Shown here: one piece after another, positions 9,372-17,355 of the stretch | Layout: every line of letters starts with the position of its first letter | How positions within the stretch are numbered: the first letter of the stretch is position 1 | From: Micromonospora luteifusca | Lineage (GTDB): Bacteria; Actinomycetota; Actinomycetes; Mycobacteriales; Micromonosporaceae | Direction of reading: 5' to 3' | Length of the DNA stretch: 64,000 nt | NCBI RefSeq assembly: GCF_016907275.1 | Contig: NZ_JAFBBP010000001.1 | Location: 2,284,001-2,348,000, forward strand | The notes under the pieces: generated by a model | Told to the model about the DNA's origin: nothing | What the model saw: only the letters and a program-made list of their open reading frames with translations | Databases searched by the model: none | Program-made: the position numbers and the translations under genes

Positions 9372-9393
9372 GTGTTCATCTTTGTTGGAACAC
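9372..9393. promoter_or_regulatory. candidate DeoR-type operator
   Basis: Inverted repeat GTGTTC-N10-GAACAC, 45 bases before the regulator start, in an AT-richer stretch of the 9326-9437 gap. Position suits autoregulation by the DeoR protein of the regulator-galT operon. Confidence 0.4.
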
Positions 9394-9437
9394 GTTTGAC
9401 CGCGTGAGAGTACGTGGACCCCCGGGAGGCACGGCGA

Positions 9438-10262
9438 ATGCTCGCTCAACAGCGGCAGGCGGCCATCCTGGAGCGGGTCCGGTCGACGGGCGGCGTCCGG
9501 GTGAGTGAGCTGGCCGGCGAGTTCGGTGTCTCCGACATGACCATCCGGCGCGATCTGGAGGCGCTGCACGAGCGTGGCCTGCTGGCCAAGGTGCACGGCG
9601 GTGCCACGACAGCCGGGTCGAGTTCGACCGACGAGCCGGGCTTCCACGCCAAGTCGGTCCGCCAACTGTCGGAGAAGGCCGCCATCGCGGACCGGGCGGC
9701 CCAACTGGTCCAGCCTGGCGCGGCTATCGCGCTGTCCGCCGGCACCACCACGGCCGAGCTGGCCCGGAGGCTGGTGGACGTGCCCGGCCTGACAGTGGTG
9801 ACCAACTCGTTGCCGGTGGCCGAGATCCTGCACGCCGGAGGTCGACCGGACCAGACGGTGGTGCTCACCGGCGGCGTACGCACGCCGTCGGACGCGCTGG
9901 TCGGTCCACTCGCGGTCGGAGCCGTCCGGTCACTGCATTTGGATCTGCTCTTCCTGGGCGTCCACGGCATCACCGAGCGGGCCGGCTTCACCACTCCGAA
10001 CCTGATGGAGGCGGAGACCGACCGGGCACTGGTGGCTGCGGCGGATCAGCTGGTGGTGCTCGCCGACCACACCAAGTGGGGCACGGTGGGCATCTCCTCG
10101 ATCGTCGAGCTGGCAGCAGCACACGTACTGGTCAGCGACGACCGGTTGCCTCCGCCCGCGCGACGGGTACTCGGCGAGCAGGTAGGCGAATTGATCATGG
10201 TAAAGGCAACAGGGGCGGACCGCGCGACGCGCACGCCGACAAGTGAGGGGGCGGCGCAGTGA
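9438..10262 (+). CDS. DeoR/GlpR-family transcriptional regulator
   Basis: Product of 274 residues. The N-terminal DeoR winged helix-turn-helix (about residues 4-58: ILERVRSTGGVRVSELAGEF, SDMTIRRDLEAL, HGGA) is followed by the DeoR C-terminal effector domain, which belongs to the sugar-phosphate-isomerase-like fold (SAGTTTAELARRL, TNSLPVAEIL, FLGVHGI). ATG 9438 is chosen because GGGAGG lies 8 bases upstream; GTG 9414 would add eight residues without a better site. The stop overlaps the galT start by four bases, so it probably controls galactose use in response to a phosphorylated sugar. Confidence 0.9.
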   Translation: MLAQQRQAAILERVRSTGGVRVSELAGEFGVSDMTIRRDLEALHERGLLAKVHGGATTAGSSSTDEPGFHAKSVRQLSEKAAIADRAAQLVQPGAAIALSAGTTTAELARRLVDVPGLTVVTNSLPVAEILHAGGRPDQTVVLTGGVRTPSDALVGPLAVGAVRSLHLDLLFLGVHGITERAGFTTPNLMEAETDRALVAAADQLVVLADHTKWGTVGISSIVELAAAHVLVSDDRLPPPARRVLGEQVGELIMVKATGADRATRTPTSEGAAQ

Positions 10263-11335
10263 AACGCACCGCGATCGACCTGGCCGACGGCCGGGAGCTG
10301 ATCTATTTCGACGAGCGCGACGACGCGGTCCGCGACCAGCCGGACCGCCGCGACCTGCCGCCGCCGCCCCCGGCGTCCCAGCTGCGCTACGACCCGCTGA
10401 CCGACGAGTGGGTGGCGGTCGCCGTGCACCGGCAGACCCGCATCTTCCTCCCGCCGGCGAGCGAGTGCCCCCTCGACCCGTCCGAGGGCGACCGGCTGAC
10501 CGAGATCCCCGCTCCCGACTACGACGTGGTGGTCTTCGAGAACCGGTTCCCGTCGCTGAGCGGCCGAGTGGCCGACGAGCCCGGAGAGATCACCCCGTTC
10601 ACACCGGCTCGACCGGGGCTCGGGCGGTGCGAGGTGGTCTGCTTCACCTCGGACCACAACGCCTCCTTCGCCAGCCTGCCCCCGCGCCGGGTCCGCACCG
10701 TGCTGGACGCACTCGCCGACCGCACCGAGGTGCTCGGTGAACTGCCCGGTGTGGAGCAGGTCTTCTGCTTCGAGAACCGGGGCGTCGAGATCGGCGTCAC
10801 CCTGCACCACCCGCACGGGCAGATCTACGCGTACCCCTTCGTGACGCCGCGCACCCGCGCGCTGCTGGGTGCGGCACGCCGACACGCCGAGCGGACCGGC
10901 GGAGGCAACCTGTACGCGGACGTGCTGGCCGCCGAGCGCGCCACCGGCGACCGGGTGGTCGCCGAGAACGAACACTGGACGGCGTTCGTGCCGGCGGCCG
11001 CTCGCTGGCCGTTCGAGGTGCACGTCGCGCCGCATCGCGTGGTGCCGGACATCCCGGCCCTCAGCGACAGCGAGCGGGACGCTTTCGGGCCGCTCTACCT
11101 GGATCTGCTGCGCCGCTTCGACGGCCTGTTCGACATGCCGATGCCATACATCTCGGCCTGGCACCAGGCGCCGGTGCGGATCGACCGGGAGTTGGGCCAC
11201 CTGCACCTACAGCTGTTCAGCATCCGGCGAGCCACGGACAAGCTGAAGTACCTGGCGGGCTCCGAGTCCGGAATGGGTGTCTTCATCAACGACATCGCTC
11301 CGGAACGTGCCGCCGAATTGCTCCGCGCCGCCTGA
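10259..11335 (+). CDS. galT: galactose-1-phosphate uridylyltransferase
   Basis: Leloir-pathway enzyme exchanging UMP between UDP-glucose and galactose-1-phosphate. The 358-residue product has the catalytic histidine-triad-like motif HHPHGQIYAYP and a C-terminal half with PFEVHVAPHR and HLHLQLFS, as in the two-domain GalT family. GTG 10259 overlaps the DeoR stop (GTGA), so the two genes are translationally coupled. No galK or galE follows; a strong hairpin closes the operon 24 bases after the stop. Confidence 0.93.
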   Translation: MKRTAIDLADGRELIYFDERDDAVRDQPDRRDLPPPPPASQLRYDPLTDEWVAVAVHRQTRIFLPPASECPLDPSEGDRLTEIPAPDYDVVVFENRFPSLSGRVADEPGEITPFTPARPGLGRCEVVCFTSDHNASFASLPPRRVRTVLDALADRTEVLGELPGVEQVFCFENRGVEIGVTLHHPHGQIYAYPFVTPRTRALLGAARRHAERTGGGNLYADVLAAERATGDRVVAENEHWTAFVPAAARWPFEVHVAPHRVVPDIPALSDSERDAFGPLYLDLLRRFDGLFDMPMPYISAWHQAPVRIDRELGHLHLQLFSIRRATDKLKYLAGSESGMGVFINDIAPERAAELLRAA

Positions 11336-11358
11336 CGAAGGCACCTGGGGAACAGGGC

Positions 11359-11386
11359 GCGGGGGGCCCGGGACAGGGCCCCCCGC
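11359..11386 (+). terminator. terminator after galT
   Basis: Perfect 11-bp stem (11359-11369 with 11376-11386) of G and C only, 6-base loop, 24 bases after the galT stop; no U-tract. Confidence 0.7.
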
Positions 11387-11566
11387 AGGGAAGGGACGGC
11401 TGGCTGTGCACGGCACAGCCGGGAAGGCTGGCTGATCGGCGCACGGGTGCCGCGGGTCGACCGTGGTCAACCTTCCTCGGACGTGACTGGCATCTCGTCC
11501 ATCCTGGTCAACGAGGCGCGCCGACGGCGGTGACGCCAACCGGCGCGTCGCGGCCAGAAACGCCGA

Positions 11567-11592
11567 AGCCCGCCGGCAGGTGCCGACGGGCT
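11567..11592 (-). terminator. terminator after icd
   Basis: Inverted repeat AGCCCGCCGGCA / TGCCGACGGGCT with one mismatch and a very short loop, 23 bases beyond the icd stop on the minus strand. Confidence 0.55.
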
Positions 11593-11614
11593 CCGATCAT
11601 GCGGTACGCCTGGA

Positions 11615-12832
11615 TCAGGCGCCGATCTTGCGGGCCAGGTTCTCGTCGAGCGCGTTCATGAACTCGTCCGTGGTCAGCCACGGCGCGTCGCGCGAGATGA
11701 GCAGCGAGAGGTCCTTGGTCATCTGGCCGCCCTCGACGGTGTCGACGATGACCTGCTCCAGGGTGTTGGCGAACTCGGTGACCGCCGGGGTGCCGTCCAG
11801 CTTGCCCCGGTGGGCCAGGCCCCGCGTCCAGGCGTAGATCGACGCGATCGGGTTGGTCGACGTCTTCTCACCCTTCTGCCACTGCCGGTAGTGCCGGGTG
11901 ACCGTGCCGTGCGCGGCCTCGGCCTCGACGGTCCGGCCGTCCGGGGAGAGCAGAACCGAGGTCATCAGACCCAGCGAGCCGAAGCCCTGCGCGACGGTGT
12001 CGGACTGCACGTCACCGTCGTAGTTCTTGCAGGCCCAGACGTAGCCGCCCTCCCACTTGAGCGCGGCGGCGACCATGTCGTCGATCAGCCGGTGCTCGTA
12101 GGTGATGCCGGCGGCGGCGAACTCGGCCTTGAACTCGGCCTCGAACACCTCGGCGAAGATGTCCTTGAACCGACCGTCGTACGCCTTGAGGATGGTGTTC
12201 TTCGTGGACAGGTAGACCGGGTAGTTGCGGTCCAGCCCGTACCGGAACGACGCCCGGGCAAAGTCCCGGATCGACTCGTCGTAGTTGTACATGCCCATGG
12301 CGATGCCGCCGCCCGGGAAGTTGGCGACCTCCATCTCCATCGGCGCGCCGCCGTCGGCCGGCGTGTAGGTGATGGTCACCGTGCCCGGGCCGGGGACGAC
12401 GAAGTCGGTGGCCTTGTACTGGTCACCGTGGGCGTGCCGGCCGATGATGATCGGCTTGGTCCAGCCGGGGACCAGCCGCGGCACGTTGGACATGATGATC
12501 GGCTCGCGGAAGACGACGCCACCGAGGATGTTGCGGATGGTGCCGTTGGGCGACCGCCACATCTTCTTCAGGCCGAACTCCTCCACCCGGGCCTCGTCCG
12601 GGGTGATGGTCGCGCACTTGACACCGACGCCGTGCTCCTTGATGGCGTTGGCGGCGTCAATCGTGACCTGGTCGTCGGTCTCGTCGCGGTGCTGGATCGA
12701 CAGGTCGTAGTAGTGCAGGTCGACGTCGAGGTAGGGCAGGATCAGCTGCTCCCGGATCTGCTTCCAGATGATCCGGGTCATCTCGTCGCCGTCGAGTTCT
12801 ACGACCGGGTTGTTTACCTTGATCTTCGCCAT
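11615..12832 (-). CDS. icd: NADP-dependent isocitrate dehydrogenase
   Basis: TCA-cycle enzyme converting isocitrate to 2-oxoglutarate with NADPH formation. At 405 residues it matches the homodimeric type II (eukaryote-like) IDH, with the N-terminus [21 protein letters not shown], the substrate loop [14 protein letters not shown], and the metal/nucleotide region [16 protein letters not shown] and [15 protein letters not shown] 12832 has GGAG-like sequence upstream. It is divergent from a truncated metallo-hydrolase fragment and followed by mdh and folD on the same strand, so central carbon and one-carbon genes are clustered. A palindrome sits ~35 bases before the start. Confidence 0.97.
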   Translation of the reverse strand: MAKIKVNNPVVELDGDEMTRIIWKQIREQLILPYLDVDLHYYDLSIQHRDETDDQVTIDAANAIKEHGVGVKCATITPDEARVEEFGLKKMWRSPNGTIRNILGGVVFREPIIMSNVPRLVPGWTKPIIIGRHAHGDQYKATDFVVPGPGTVTITYTPADGGAPMEMEVANFPGGGIAMGMYNYDESIRDFARASFRYGLDRNYPVYLSTKNTILKAYDGRFKDIFAEVFEAEFKAEFAAAGITYEHRLIDDMVAAALKWEGGYVWACKNYDGDVQSDTVAQGFGSLGLMTSVLLSPDGRTVEAEAAHGTVTRHYRQWQKGEKTSTNPIASIYAWTRGLAHRGKLDGTPAVTEFANTLEQVIVDTVEGGQMTKDLSLLISRDAPWLTTDEFMNALDENLARKIGA

Positions 12833-12866
12833 CGGCCGGCGCTCCTCTCGGGGGACACGTGCTCAA

Positions 12867-12884
12867 GCAGTACGAGCGTACTGC
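12867..12884. promoter_or_regulatory. palindromic operator candidate upstream of icd
   Basis: Perfect 18-base inverted repeat GCAGTAC-GAGC-GTACTGC, 35 bases upstream of the icd start, where a promoter would lie. No regulator is recognised. Confidence 0.4.
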
Positions 12885-12970
12885 AATGGGGCCGGCAGCT
12901 CCCAGCCGGCCTCGACCGGCCGGCGGAAACCGGGCTGCACGACGCAGGATTTCGCTGGCAGGATCGCCCG

Positions 12971-13099
12971 ATGCCACTGAGCCGCACCCTCGGGTCTATC
13001 ACGGTCACCGCACTCACCGACGGCGAGGGGGCCTTCTTCACCCCCACCCCGGTTGATCATGAAGTTATTGCCTCAACTCGCCGACATGACTGGCAATAA
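12971..13099 (+). pseudogene. 5' fragment of an MBL-fold metallo-hydrolase gene
   Basis: ATG 12971 opens a 42-codon frame whose first 27 residues (PLSRTLGSITVTALTDGEG then AFFTP) read like the conserved N-terminus of an actinobacterial metallo-beta-lactamase-fold hydrolase family (from memory, no search). The next codons are the palindromic repeat at 13052-13112, which also supplies the stop. The HxHxDH metal-binding region and the remaining ~230 residues are absent; mdh terminator and gene follow directly. It appears to be a truncated remnant divergent from icd. Confidence 0.5.
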
Positions 13100-13112
13100 C
13101 TTCATGATCAAC
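13052..13112. repeat. dispersed palindromic repeat, family 1 copy 1
   Basis: Perfect 21-bp arms (13052-13072 with 13092-13112), core GTTGATCATGAAGTTATTG, with a 19-base loop. Similar elements occur at 21474-21534 and 49814-49874. The AT-rich arms stand out from the surrounding GC-rich DNA. Confidence 0.85.
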
Positions 13113-13143
13113 AAAGCTGGCGGGGTGGGTGGGGGCTGGACGG

Positions 13144-13178
13144 CGAAGGGCGCCCCGGCGAAGCCGGCGCGCCCTTCG
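13144..13178 (-). terminator. terminator after mdh
   Basis: Nested hairpin CGAAGGGCGC / GCGCCCTTCG (13144-13153 with 13169-13178) with an inner CCGGC/GCCGG stem, 22 bases beyond the mdh stop. Confidence 0.7.
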
Positions 13179-13200
13179 GTGGTGCTGCGGTTCGGGGGAA

Positions 13201-14151
13201 CTACATGCTGGAGATGTCGCCCTGCTTGGCGCGGACGGCTTCGGCGGCCGCCAGGAGGCTGGCGCGCTCGTCGGCGTCCAGGTCGGTCTCGACGACCCGC
13301 TTGACGCCTTCAGCGCCGATCTCGGCCTCGACACCGAGGTAGACGCCGGAGATGCCGTACTCGCCGTCGACCCAGGCGCAGACCGGCATGACCTCGCCGG
13401 AGTCCTCGGCGACGGCCTTCGCCATCCGGGCCGCGGCGGCGGACGGGGCGTAGTACGCCGAGCCGGTCTTGAGCAGCGCAACCACCTCGGCGCCGCCGTT
13501 ACGGGTCTTGACGACCAGTTCCTCGATCTGCTCGGCCGGCATCGCCTCACGCAGCGGCTTGCCGTTGACGGTGCTCTTCGACGGCACCGGGACCATGGTG
13601 TCGCCGTGCGAGCCGAGCGTCAGCGTGCGTACCGACGCCACCGGCACGTTCAGTGCCTCGGCGACGAAGTTGCTGAACCGGGCGGAGTCCAGCATGCCGG
13701 CCTGGCCGAGCACCCGGTTCTTCGGGAACTGGGTGGCGAGCTGCGCGAGCGCGGTCATCTCGTCCAGCGGGTTGGAGACCACGATGACGACGGCGTTCGG
13801 GGCGTACTTGGCGACGTTCTCGGCGACCTGGCGGACGATCTTGGCGTTGGTCTCCAGCAGGTCCATCCGGCTCATGCCGGGCTTCCGCGGCAGACCGGCG
13901 GTGATCACGACGACGTCGGAGCCCTCGATGTTCTCGTAGCCCTCACCGTTGGGGCCGGTGGTCACGCCGACCACCTTGGTCTCGAAGCCCTCGATGGCCC
14001 GGGACTGGTTGAGGTCGAGCGCGAGACCCGCGGGCTTGCCCTCCACGATGTCGGTGATCACTACGGTGTCGAAGACGTCGTACTCGGCGAGGCGCTGTGC
14101 GGTGGTGGAGCCGTAGAAGCCAGCCCCGACGACAGTGACCTTCTTACCCAT
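13201..14151 (-). CDS. mdh: malate dehydrogenase (LDH-like type)
   Basis: NAD-dependent oxidation of malate to oxaloacetate in the TCA cycle. The 316-residue product has the Rossmann motif VGAGFYGS at the N-terminus, the Arg-containing active-site loop GLPRKPGMSRMDLL, SNPLDEM, and the catalytic His in LTLGSHGDTMVP. Length and wording fit the tetrameric lactate-dehydrogenase-like MDH group. ATG 14151 (MGKKVTVVGAG) is preferred over the longer frame from 14202 because GGGAG lies just upstream and the protein aligns with the family from this Met. Between icd and folD on the same strand, with its own terminator. Confidence 0.95.
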   Translation of the reverse strand: MGKKVTVVGAGFYGSTTAQRLAEYDVFDTVVITDIVEGKPAGLALDLNQSRAIEGFETKVVGVTTGPNGEGYENIEGSDVVVITAGLPRKPGMSRMDLLETNAKIVRQVAENVAKYAPNAVVIVVSNPLDEMTALAQLATQFPKNRVLGQAGMLDSARFSNFVAEALNVPVASVRTLTLGSHGDTMVPVPSKSTVNGKPLREAMPAEQIEELVVKTRNGGAEVVALLKTGSAYYAPSAAAARMAKAVAEDSGEVMPVCAWVDGEYGISGVYLGVEAEIGAEGVKRVVETDLDADERASLLAAAEAVRAKQGDISSM

Positions 14152-14247
14152 GGTCGTCCCACTCCCTGCTAACCAGTCGGTTTTCCGGACCGTATCAGCC
14201 ATCCTGGCACCGATCAGGTCAGGGTCGGACGGTTACGGCTTTACACC

Positions 14248-15108
14248 TCAACCGCGCTCGGCGCGCTCCACGACGTTGGTGAGCAGCATGGCCCGGGTCA
14301 TCGGACCCACGCCGCCGGGCATGGGGACCAGCGCGCCGGCCGTCTCGGCCACCTCCGGGTCCACGTCGCCGGTGTAGCGGCCCTTGCCGTCCGCGCCGAT
14401 CACACGGGTGATGCCGACGTCCACCACGACCGCGCCGGGGTGGATCATGTCGCCGGTGAGCAGGCCCGGCACGCCGGCCGCGACGATGACGATGTCAGCG
14501 GCCCGAGTGTGCGAGGCGAGGTCGAGGGTGCCGGTGTGGCACAGGGTGACCGTGGCGTTCTCGCTGCGCCGGGTGAGCAGCAGGCCGAGCGGGCGGCCGA
14601 CGGTGTTGCCCCGACCGACCACCGCGACGGTGGCGCCGCGCAGCGCCACGTCGTGCCGGCGGAGCAGCTCCACGATGCCGCGCGGGGTGCAGGGCAGCGG
14701 ACCGTCGTAGCCGAGGACGAGCCGGCCCAGGTTGACCGGGTGCAGGCCGTCGGCGTCCTTGTCCGGGTCGATCAGCTCCAGCACCCGCTGGGTGTCGAGG
14801 TGCGCCGGCAGCGGCAACTGGACGATGTAGCCGTGGCACGCCGGGTCGGCGTTCAGCTCGGCCAGCACGTCGTCGACCTGCTGCTGGGTGGCGTCGGCCG
14901 GCAGTTCTCGGCGGATCGAGGCGATGCCCACCTCTGCGCAGTCACGGTGCTTGCCGTTGACGTACGCCTGACTGCCCGGGTCCGCCCCGACCAGGACCGT
15001 GCCGAGCCCGGGGGTGATGCCGCGTTCCGCGAGTGCCTTCACCCGTATCCGCAGCTCGTCCTTGATCTCTGCCGCGGTTGCCTTGCCGTCCAGAAGCGTC
15101 GCCGTCAC
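14248..15108 (-). CDS. folD: methylenetetrahydrofolate dehydrogenase/cyclohydrolase
   Basis: Bifunctional cytoplasmic enzyme interconverting 5,10-methylene-, methenyl- and 10-formyl-tetrahydrofolate, which supplies formyl donors to PurN and PurH encoded 6 kb away. 286 residues, the usual length. Visible motifs: [17 protein letters not shown] with the catalytic Tyr and Lys, GYIVQLPLP, the NADP-binding [13 protein letters not shown], and the C-terminal [10 protein letters not shown]. About 97 bases upstream of mdh on the same strand; co-transcription is possible since no terminator is visible between them. Confidence 0.96.
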   Translation of the reverse strand: MTATLLDGKATAAEIKDELRIRVKALAERGITPGLGTVLVGADPGSQAYVNGKHRDCAEVGIASIRRELPADATQQQVDDVLAELNADPACHGYIVQLPLPAHLDTQRVLELIDPDKDADGLHPVNLGRLVLGYDGPLPCTPRGIVELLRRHDVALRGATVAVVGRGNTVGRPLGLLLTRRSENATVTLCHTGTLDLASHTRAADIVIVAAGVPGLLTGDMIHPGAVVVDVGITRVIGADGKGRYTGDVDPEVAETAGALVPMPGGVGPMTRAMLLTNVVERAERG

Positions 15109-15556
15109 GACCTGATCGTCTCACGACCACCGCTCGCGGTTCAGACGACCTCGCTCGGGCGGCCCACCGACACCTGACTGTCGCCGGACGGGTGTGACGT
15201 TCCGTGACGTGTCGCTAGTCACTCTCAGTCACATTTTGTGGATTCGGTCACTGTCGAACCAGACATCAGGGCCGAGGGCGGCAGAGACCGGACGACCAGC
15301 CGAGATGGTGCGAACCGCACTGCGGGCGGCACAGCTTGCACTGCATCCGGCCGAACAATCACAGGCCAGAGACGTTTGAACCGCTTTTCGCTAGCAGGTC
15401 CGCCGGCCCTGAGCAAGCCGGGACGGCCCGGACCGTTACCCACCCGCAACCGCCTCGTTGCCGAAGACCCGTCGCCGACCTACCGTTGCCGCTTGTTGCG
15501 CAGCGTAAACCCAGCGTCGGGCCTGACTGCGCAGCGTGAGGAGATGAGGAGGCTCA
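15109..15556. other. regulatory region upstream of peptide operon 1
   Basis: 448 bases between divergent folD and the binding-protein gene. It contains the phased GTGAC/GTCAC array at 15194-15232 with a further GTCAC at 15247, and a direct repeat of TGCGCAGCGT near 15498 and 15527. No protein-like frame seen. Confidence 0.5.
15194..15232. promoter_or_regulatory. phased GTGAC/GTCAC operator array
   Basis: GTGAC at 15194 and 15204, then GTCAC at 15218 and 15228: two direct pairs at exact 10-base spacing arranged as mirror images (N5, N9, N5 between). The symmetry suggests binding of a regulator dimer or pair of dimers on one DNA face upstream of the peptide operon or folD. Confidence 0.5.
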
Positions 15557-17158
15557 ATGCGAGTTCGTAGACTCGCCGCCTGGACCGCCCTCCCGCTCGC
15601 GGTGACGCTGGGCCTCGCGGCCTGCGGCAGCGGCGGAGACGGTGGATCCGGCGGCAGCGGCAGTTCGGCGGTCAGCATCCAGATCGCCGAGCCGAAGCAC
15701 CTGGTTCCCACCAACACGACGGAGACGTCCGGGGCGCAGGTGCTCACCGGCCTGTTCAGCCCGCTCGTCGACTACGACGCCCAGAACAAGCCGTACGAGG
15801 TCGCGGCCCAGTCGGTGACCTCGTCCGACAACAAGGTCTGGACGATCAAGCTCAAGGACGGCTTCACCTTCCACAACGGTGAGAAGGTCACGTCCGAGGA
15901 CTACATCAACGCCTGGAACTACGGCGCGTACGCCCCCAACGGTCAGGACAGCAACTACTTCTTCGAGAAGATCGCTGGCTACACGGACCTGCAGGGCAAG
16001 GCGCCGAAGGCCAAGGAGATGTCCGGTCTGAAGAAGGTCGACGACCTCACCTTCACCGTGACGCTGTCCGACCCGTACATCGACTTCAAGACGGTGCTCG
16101 GCTACACCGCGTTCTACCCGATGCCCGACGCCGCGTTCTCGGCCCCGGGCGTGCTCAAGGACTCCTACGAGCAGGCACCGATCGGGCAGGGCCCCTTCAA
16201 GATGAAGGGCACGTGGCAGCACGACAGCAAGATCGATGTCGAGCGCTACGACGCGTACCCGGGCGAGAAGCCCAAGGTCAAGAACATTGAGTTCCGGATC
16301 TACCAGCAGCTGACCGCGGCCTACGCGGACGTCCTGGCGGACAACCTGGACGTGCTGCCCACGATCCCGTCCGAGAGCCTGAGCACCGCGCCGAGCGACC
16401 TGGGCGACCGGTACAAGACGAGCCCGATGTCGTCGTTCCAGTTCCTGGCGTTCCCGACGTTCGACAAGGACTACAGCAACCCGGACGTGCGTAAGGCCAT
16501 CTCGATGGCGATCGACCGTGAGGAGATCACCAAGTCGGTCTTCAAGGACTCGCAGCAGCCGGCGCGCTCCTTCGTCTCGCCGGTCCTGCCGGGCTACCGG
16601 GAGAACACCGCGGGCAAGGCCGGGGAGTTCAACCCGACCGAGGCCAAGAAGCTCTACCAGGCCGCGGGTGGTCCGTCGAAGATCGTCATCTCCTACAACG
16701 GCGACGGCGGTCACAAGGACTGGGTCGACGCCACGGTCAACCAGCTGAAGGCCAACCTGGGTGTCGACGCCGTCGGTTCGGCCGAGCCGAAGTTCGCCGA
16801 CCTGCTGACCAAGGTCGAGAAGAAGCAGCCGGTGGGTATGTTCCGGATGGCCTGGGTCATGGACTACCCGACCATGGAGGACTACCTCGGCCCGCTGTAC
16901 ACCACGAACGGCTCGTCGAACTACTACGGCTACAGCAACCCGGACTTCGACCGACTGGTCAAGGAGGGTTCCGCCGCCAAGACGCAGGACGAGGCGATCG
17001 CCAAGTACCAGCAGGCGGAGGACATCCTGGCCAAGGACATGCCGGTGATCCCGCTCCGCTTCGGCGAGAACGTGTTCGGCACCTCGTCCAAGGTCAAGAA
17101 CGTGCAGATGGACCTGTTCCAGCGGGTCAACCTCGTCAAGATCGAAGCAGCCAGCTGA
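15557..17158 (+). CDS. oppA: peptide ABC transporter substrate-binding lipoprotein
   Basis: Extracellular lipoprotein that captures oligopeptides for import. The 533-residue product has a signal peptide with lipobox LAAC (Cys at about residue 22), a Gly/Ser-rich linker and the family-5 solute-binding fold (GFTFHNGEKVTSEDYINAWN, PIGQGPFKM, PDVRKAISMAIDREEITKSVF). A clear GAGGAGG precedes ATG 15557. First gene of the operon A-B-C-D-F to 21435. A strong hairpin at 17173 separates it from the permease genes, probably giving excess binding protein. Substrate preference cannot be read from sequence. Confidence 0.93.
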   Translation: MRVRRLAAWTALPLAVTLGLAACGSGGDGGSGGSGSSAVSIQIAEPKHLVPTNTTETSGAQVLTGLFSPLVDYDAQNKPYEVAAQSVTSSDNKVWTIKLKDGFTFHNGEKVTSEDYINAWNYGAYAPNGQDSNYFFEKIAGYTDLQGKAPKAKEMSGLKKVDDLTFTVTLSDPYIDFKTVLGYTAFYPMPDAAFSAPGVLKDSYEQAPIGQGPFKMKGTWQHDSKIDVERYDAYPGEKPKVKNIEFRIYQQLTAAYADVLADNLDVLPTIPSESLSTAPSDLGDRYKTSPMSSFQFLAFPTFDKDYSNPDVRKAISMAIDREEITKSVFKDSQQPARSFVSPVLPGYRENTAGKAGEFNPTEAKKLYQAAGGPSKIVISYNGDGGHKDWVDATVNQLKANLGVDAVGSAEPKFADLLTKVEKKQPVGMFRMAWVMDYPTMEDYLGPLYTTNGSSNYYGYSNPDFDRLVKEGSAAKTQDEAIAKYQQAEDILAKDMPVIPLRFGENVFGTSSKVKNVQMDLFQRVNLVKIEAAS

Positions 17159-17172
17159 GCTGACCATGGTGC

Positions 17173-17204
17173 GGGCCACCTGGGCGACGACGCCCGGGTG
17201 GCCC
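17173..17204 (+). terminator. hairpin after oppA (partial terminator or mRNA stabiliser)
   Basis: Fourteen-bp stem (17173-17186 with 17191-17204, one G-U pair) and 4-base loop, 14 bases after the oppA stop inside the operon. Likely attenuates read-through into the permease genes or protects the oppA message. Confidence 0.65.
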
Positions 17205-17355
17205 GGACCGCACCACCGGGGCCGGGCCGCAGCAGCGGACCCGGCGTCGGTGGTGCCGGCTCCCCCGGGCCGGACGGAATGTCTCGGATATTTCGGGTAC
17301 GACCAGAGATGCCGTCCTGCGACCCTTTCGCACATTTCCGGAGAGACTGCTAAGC

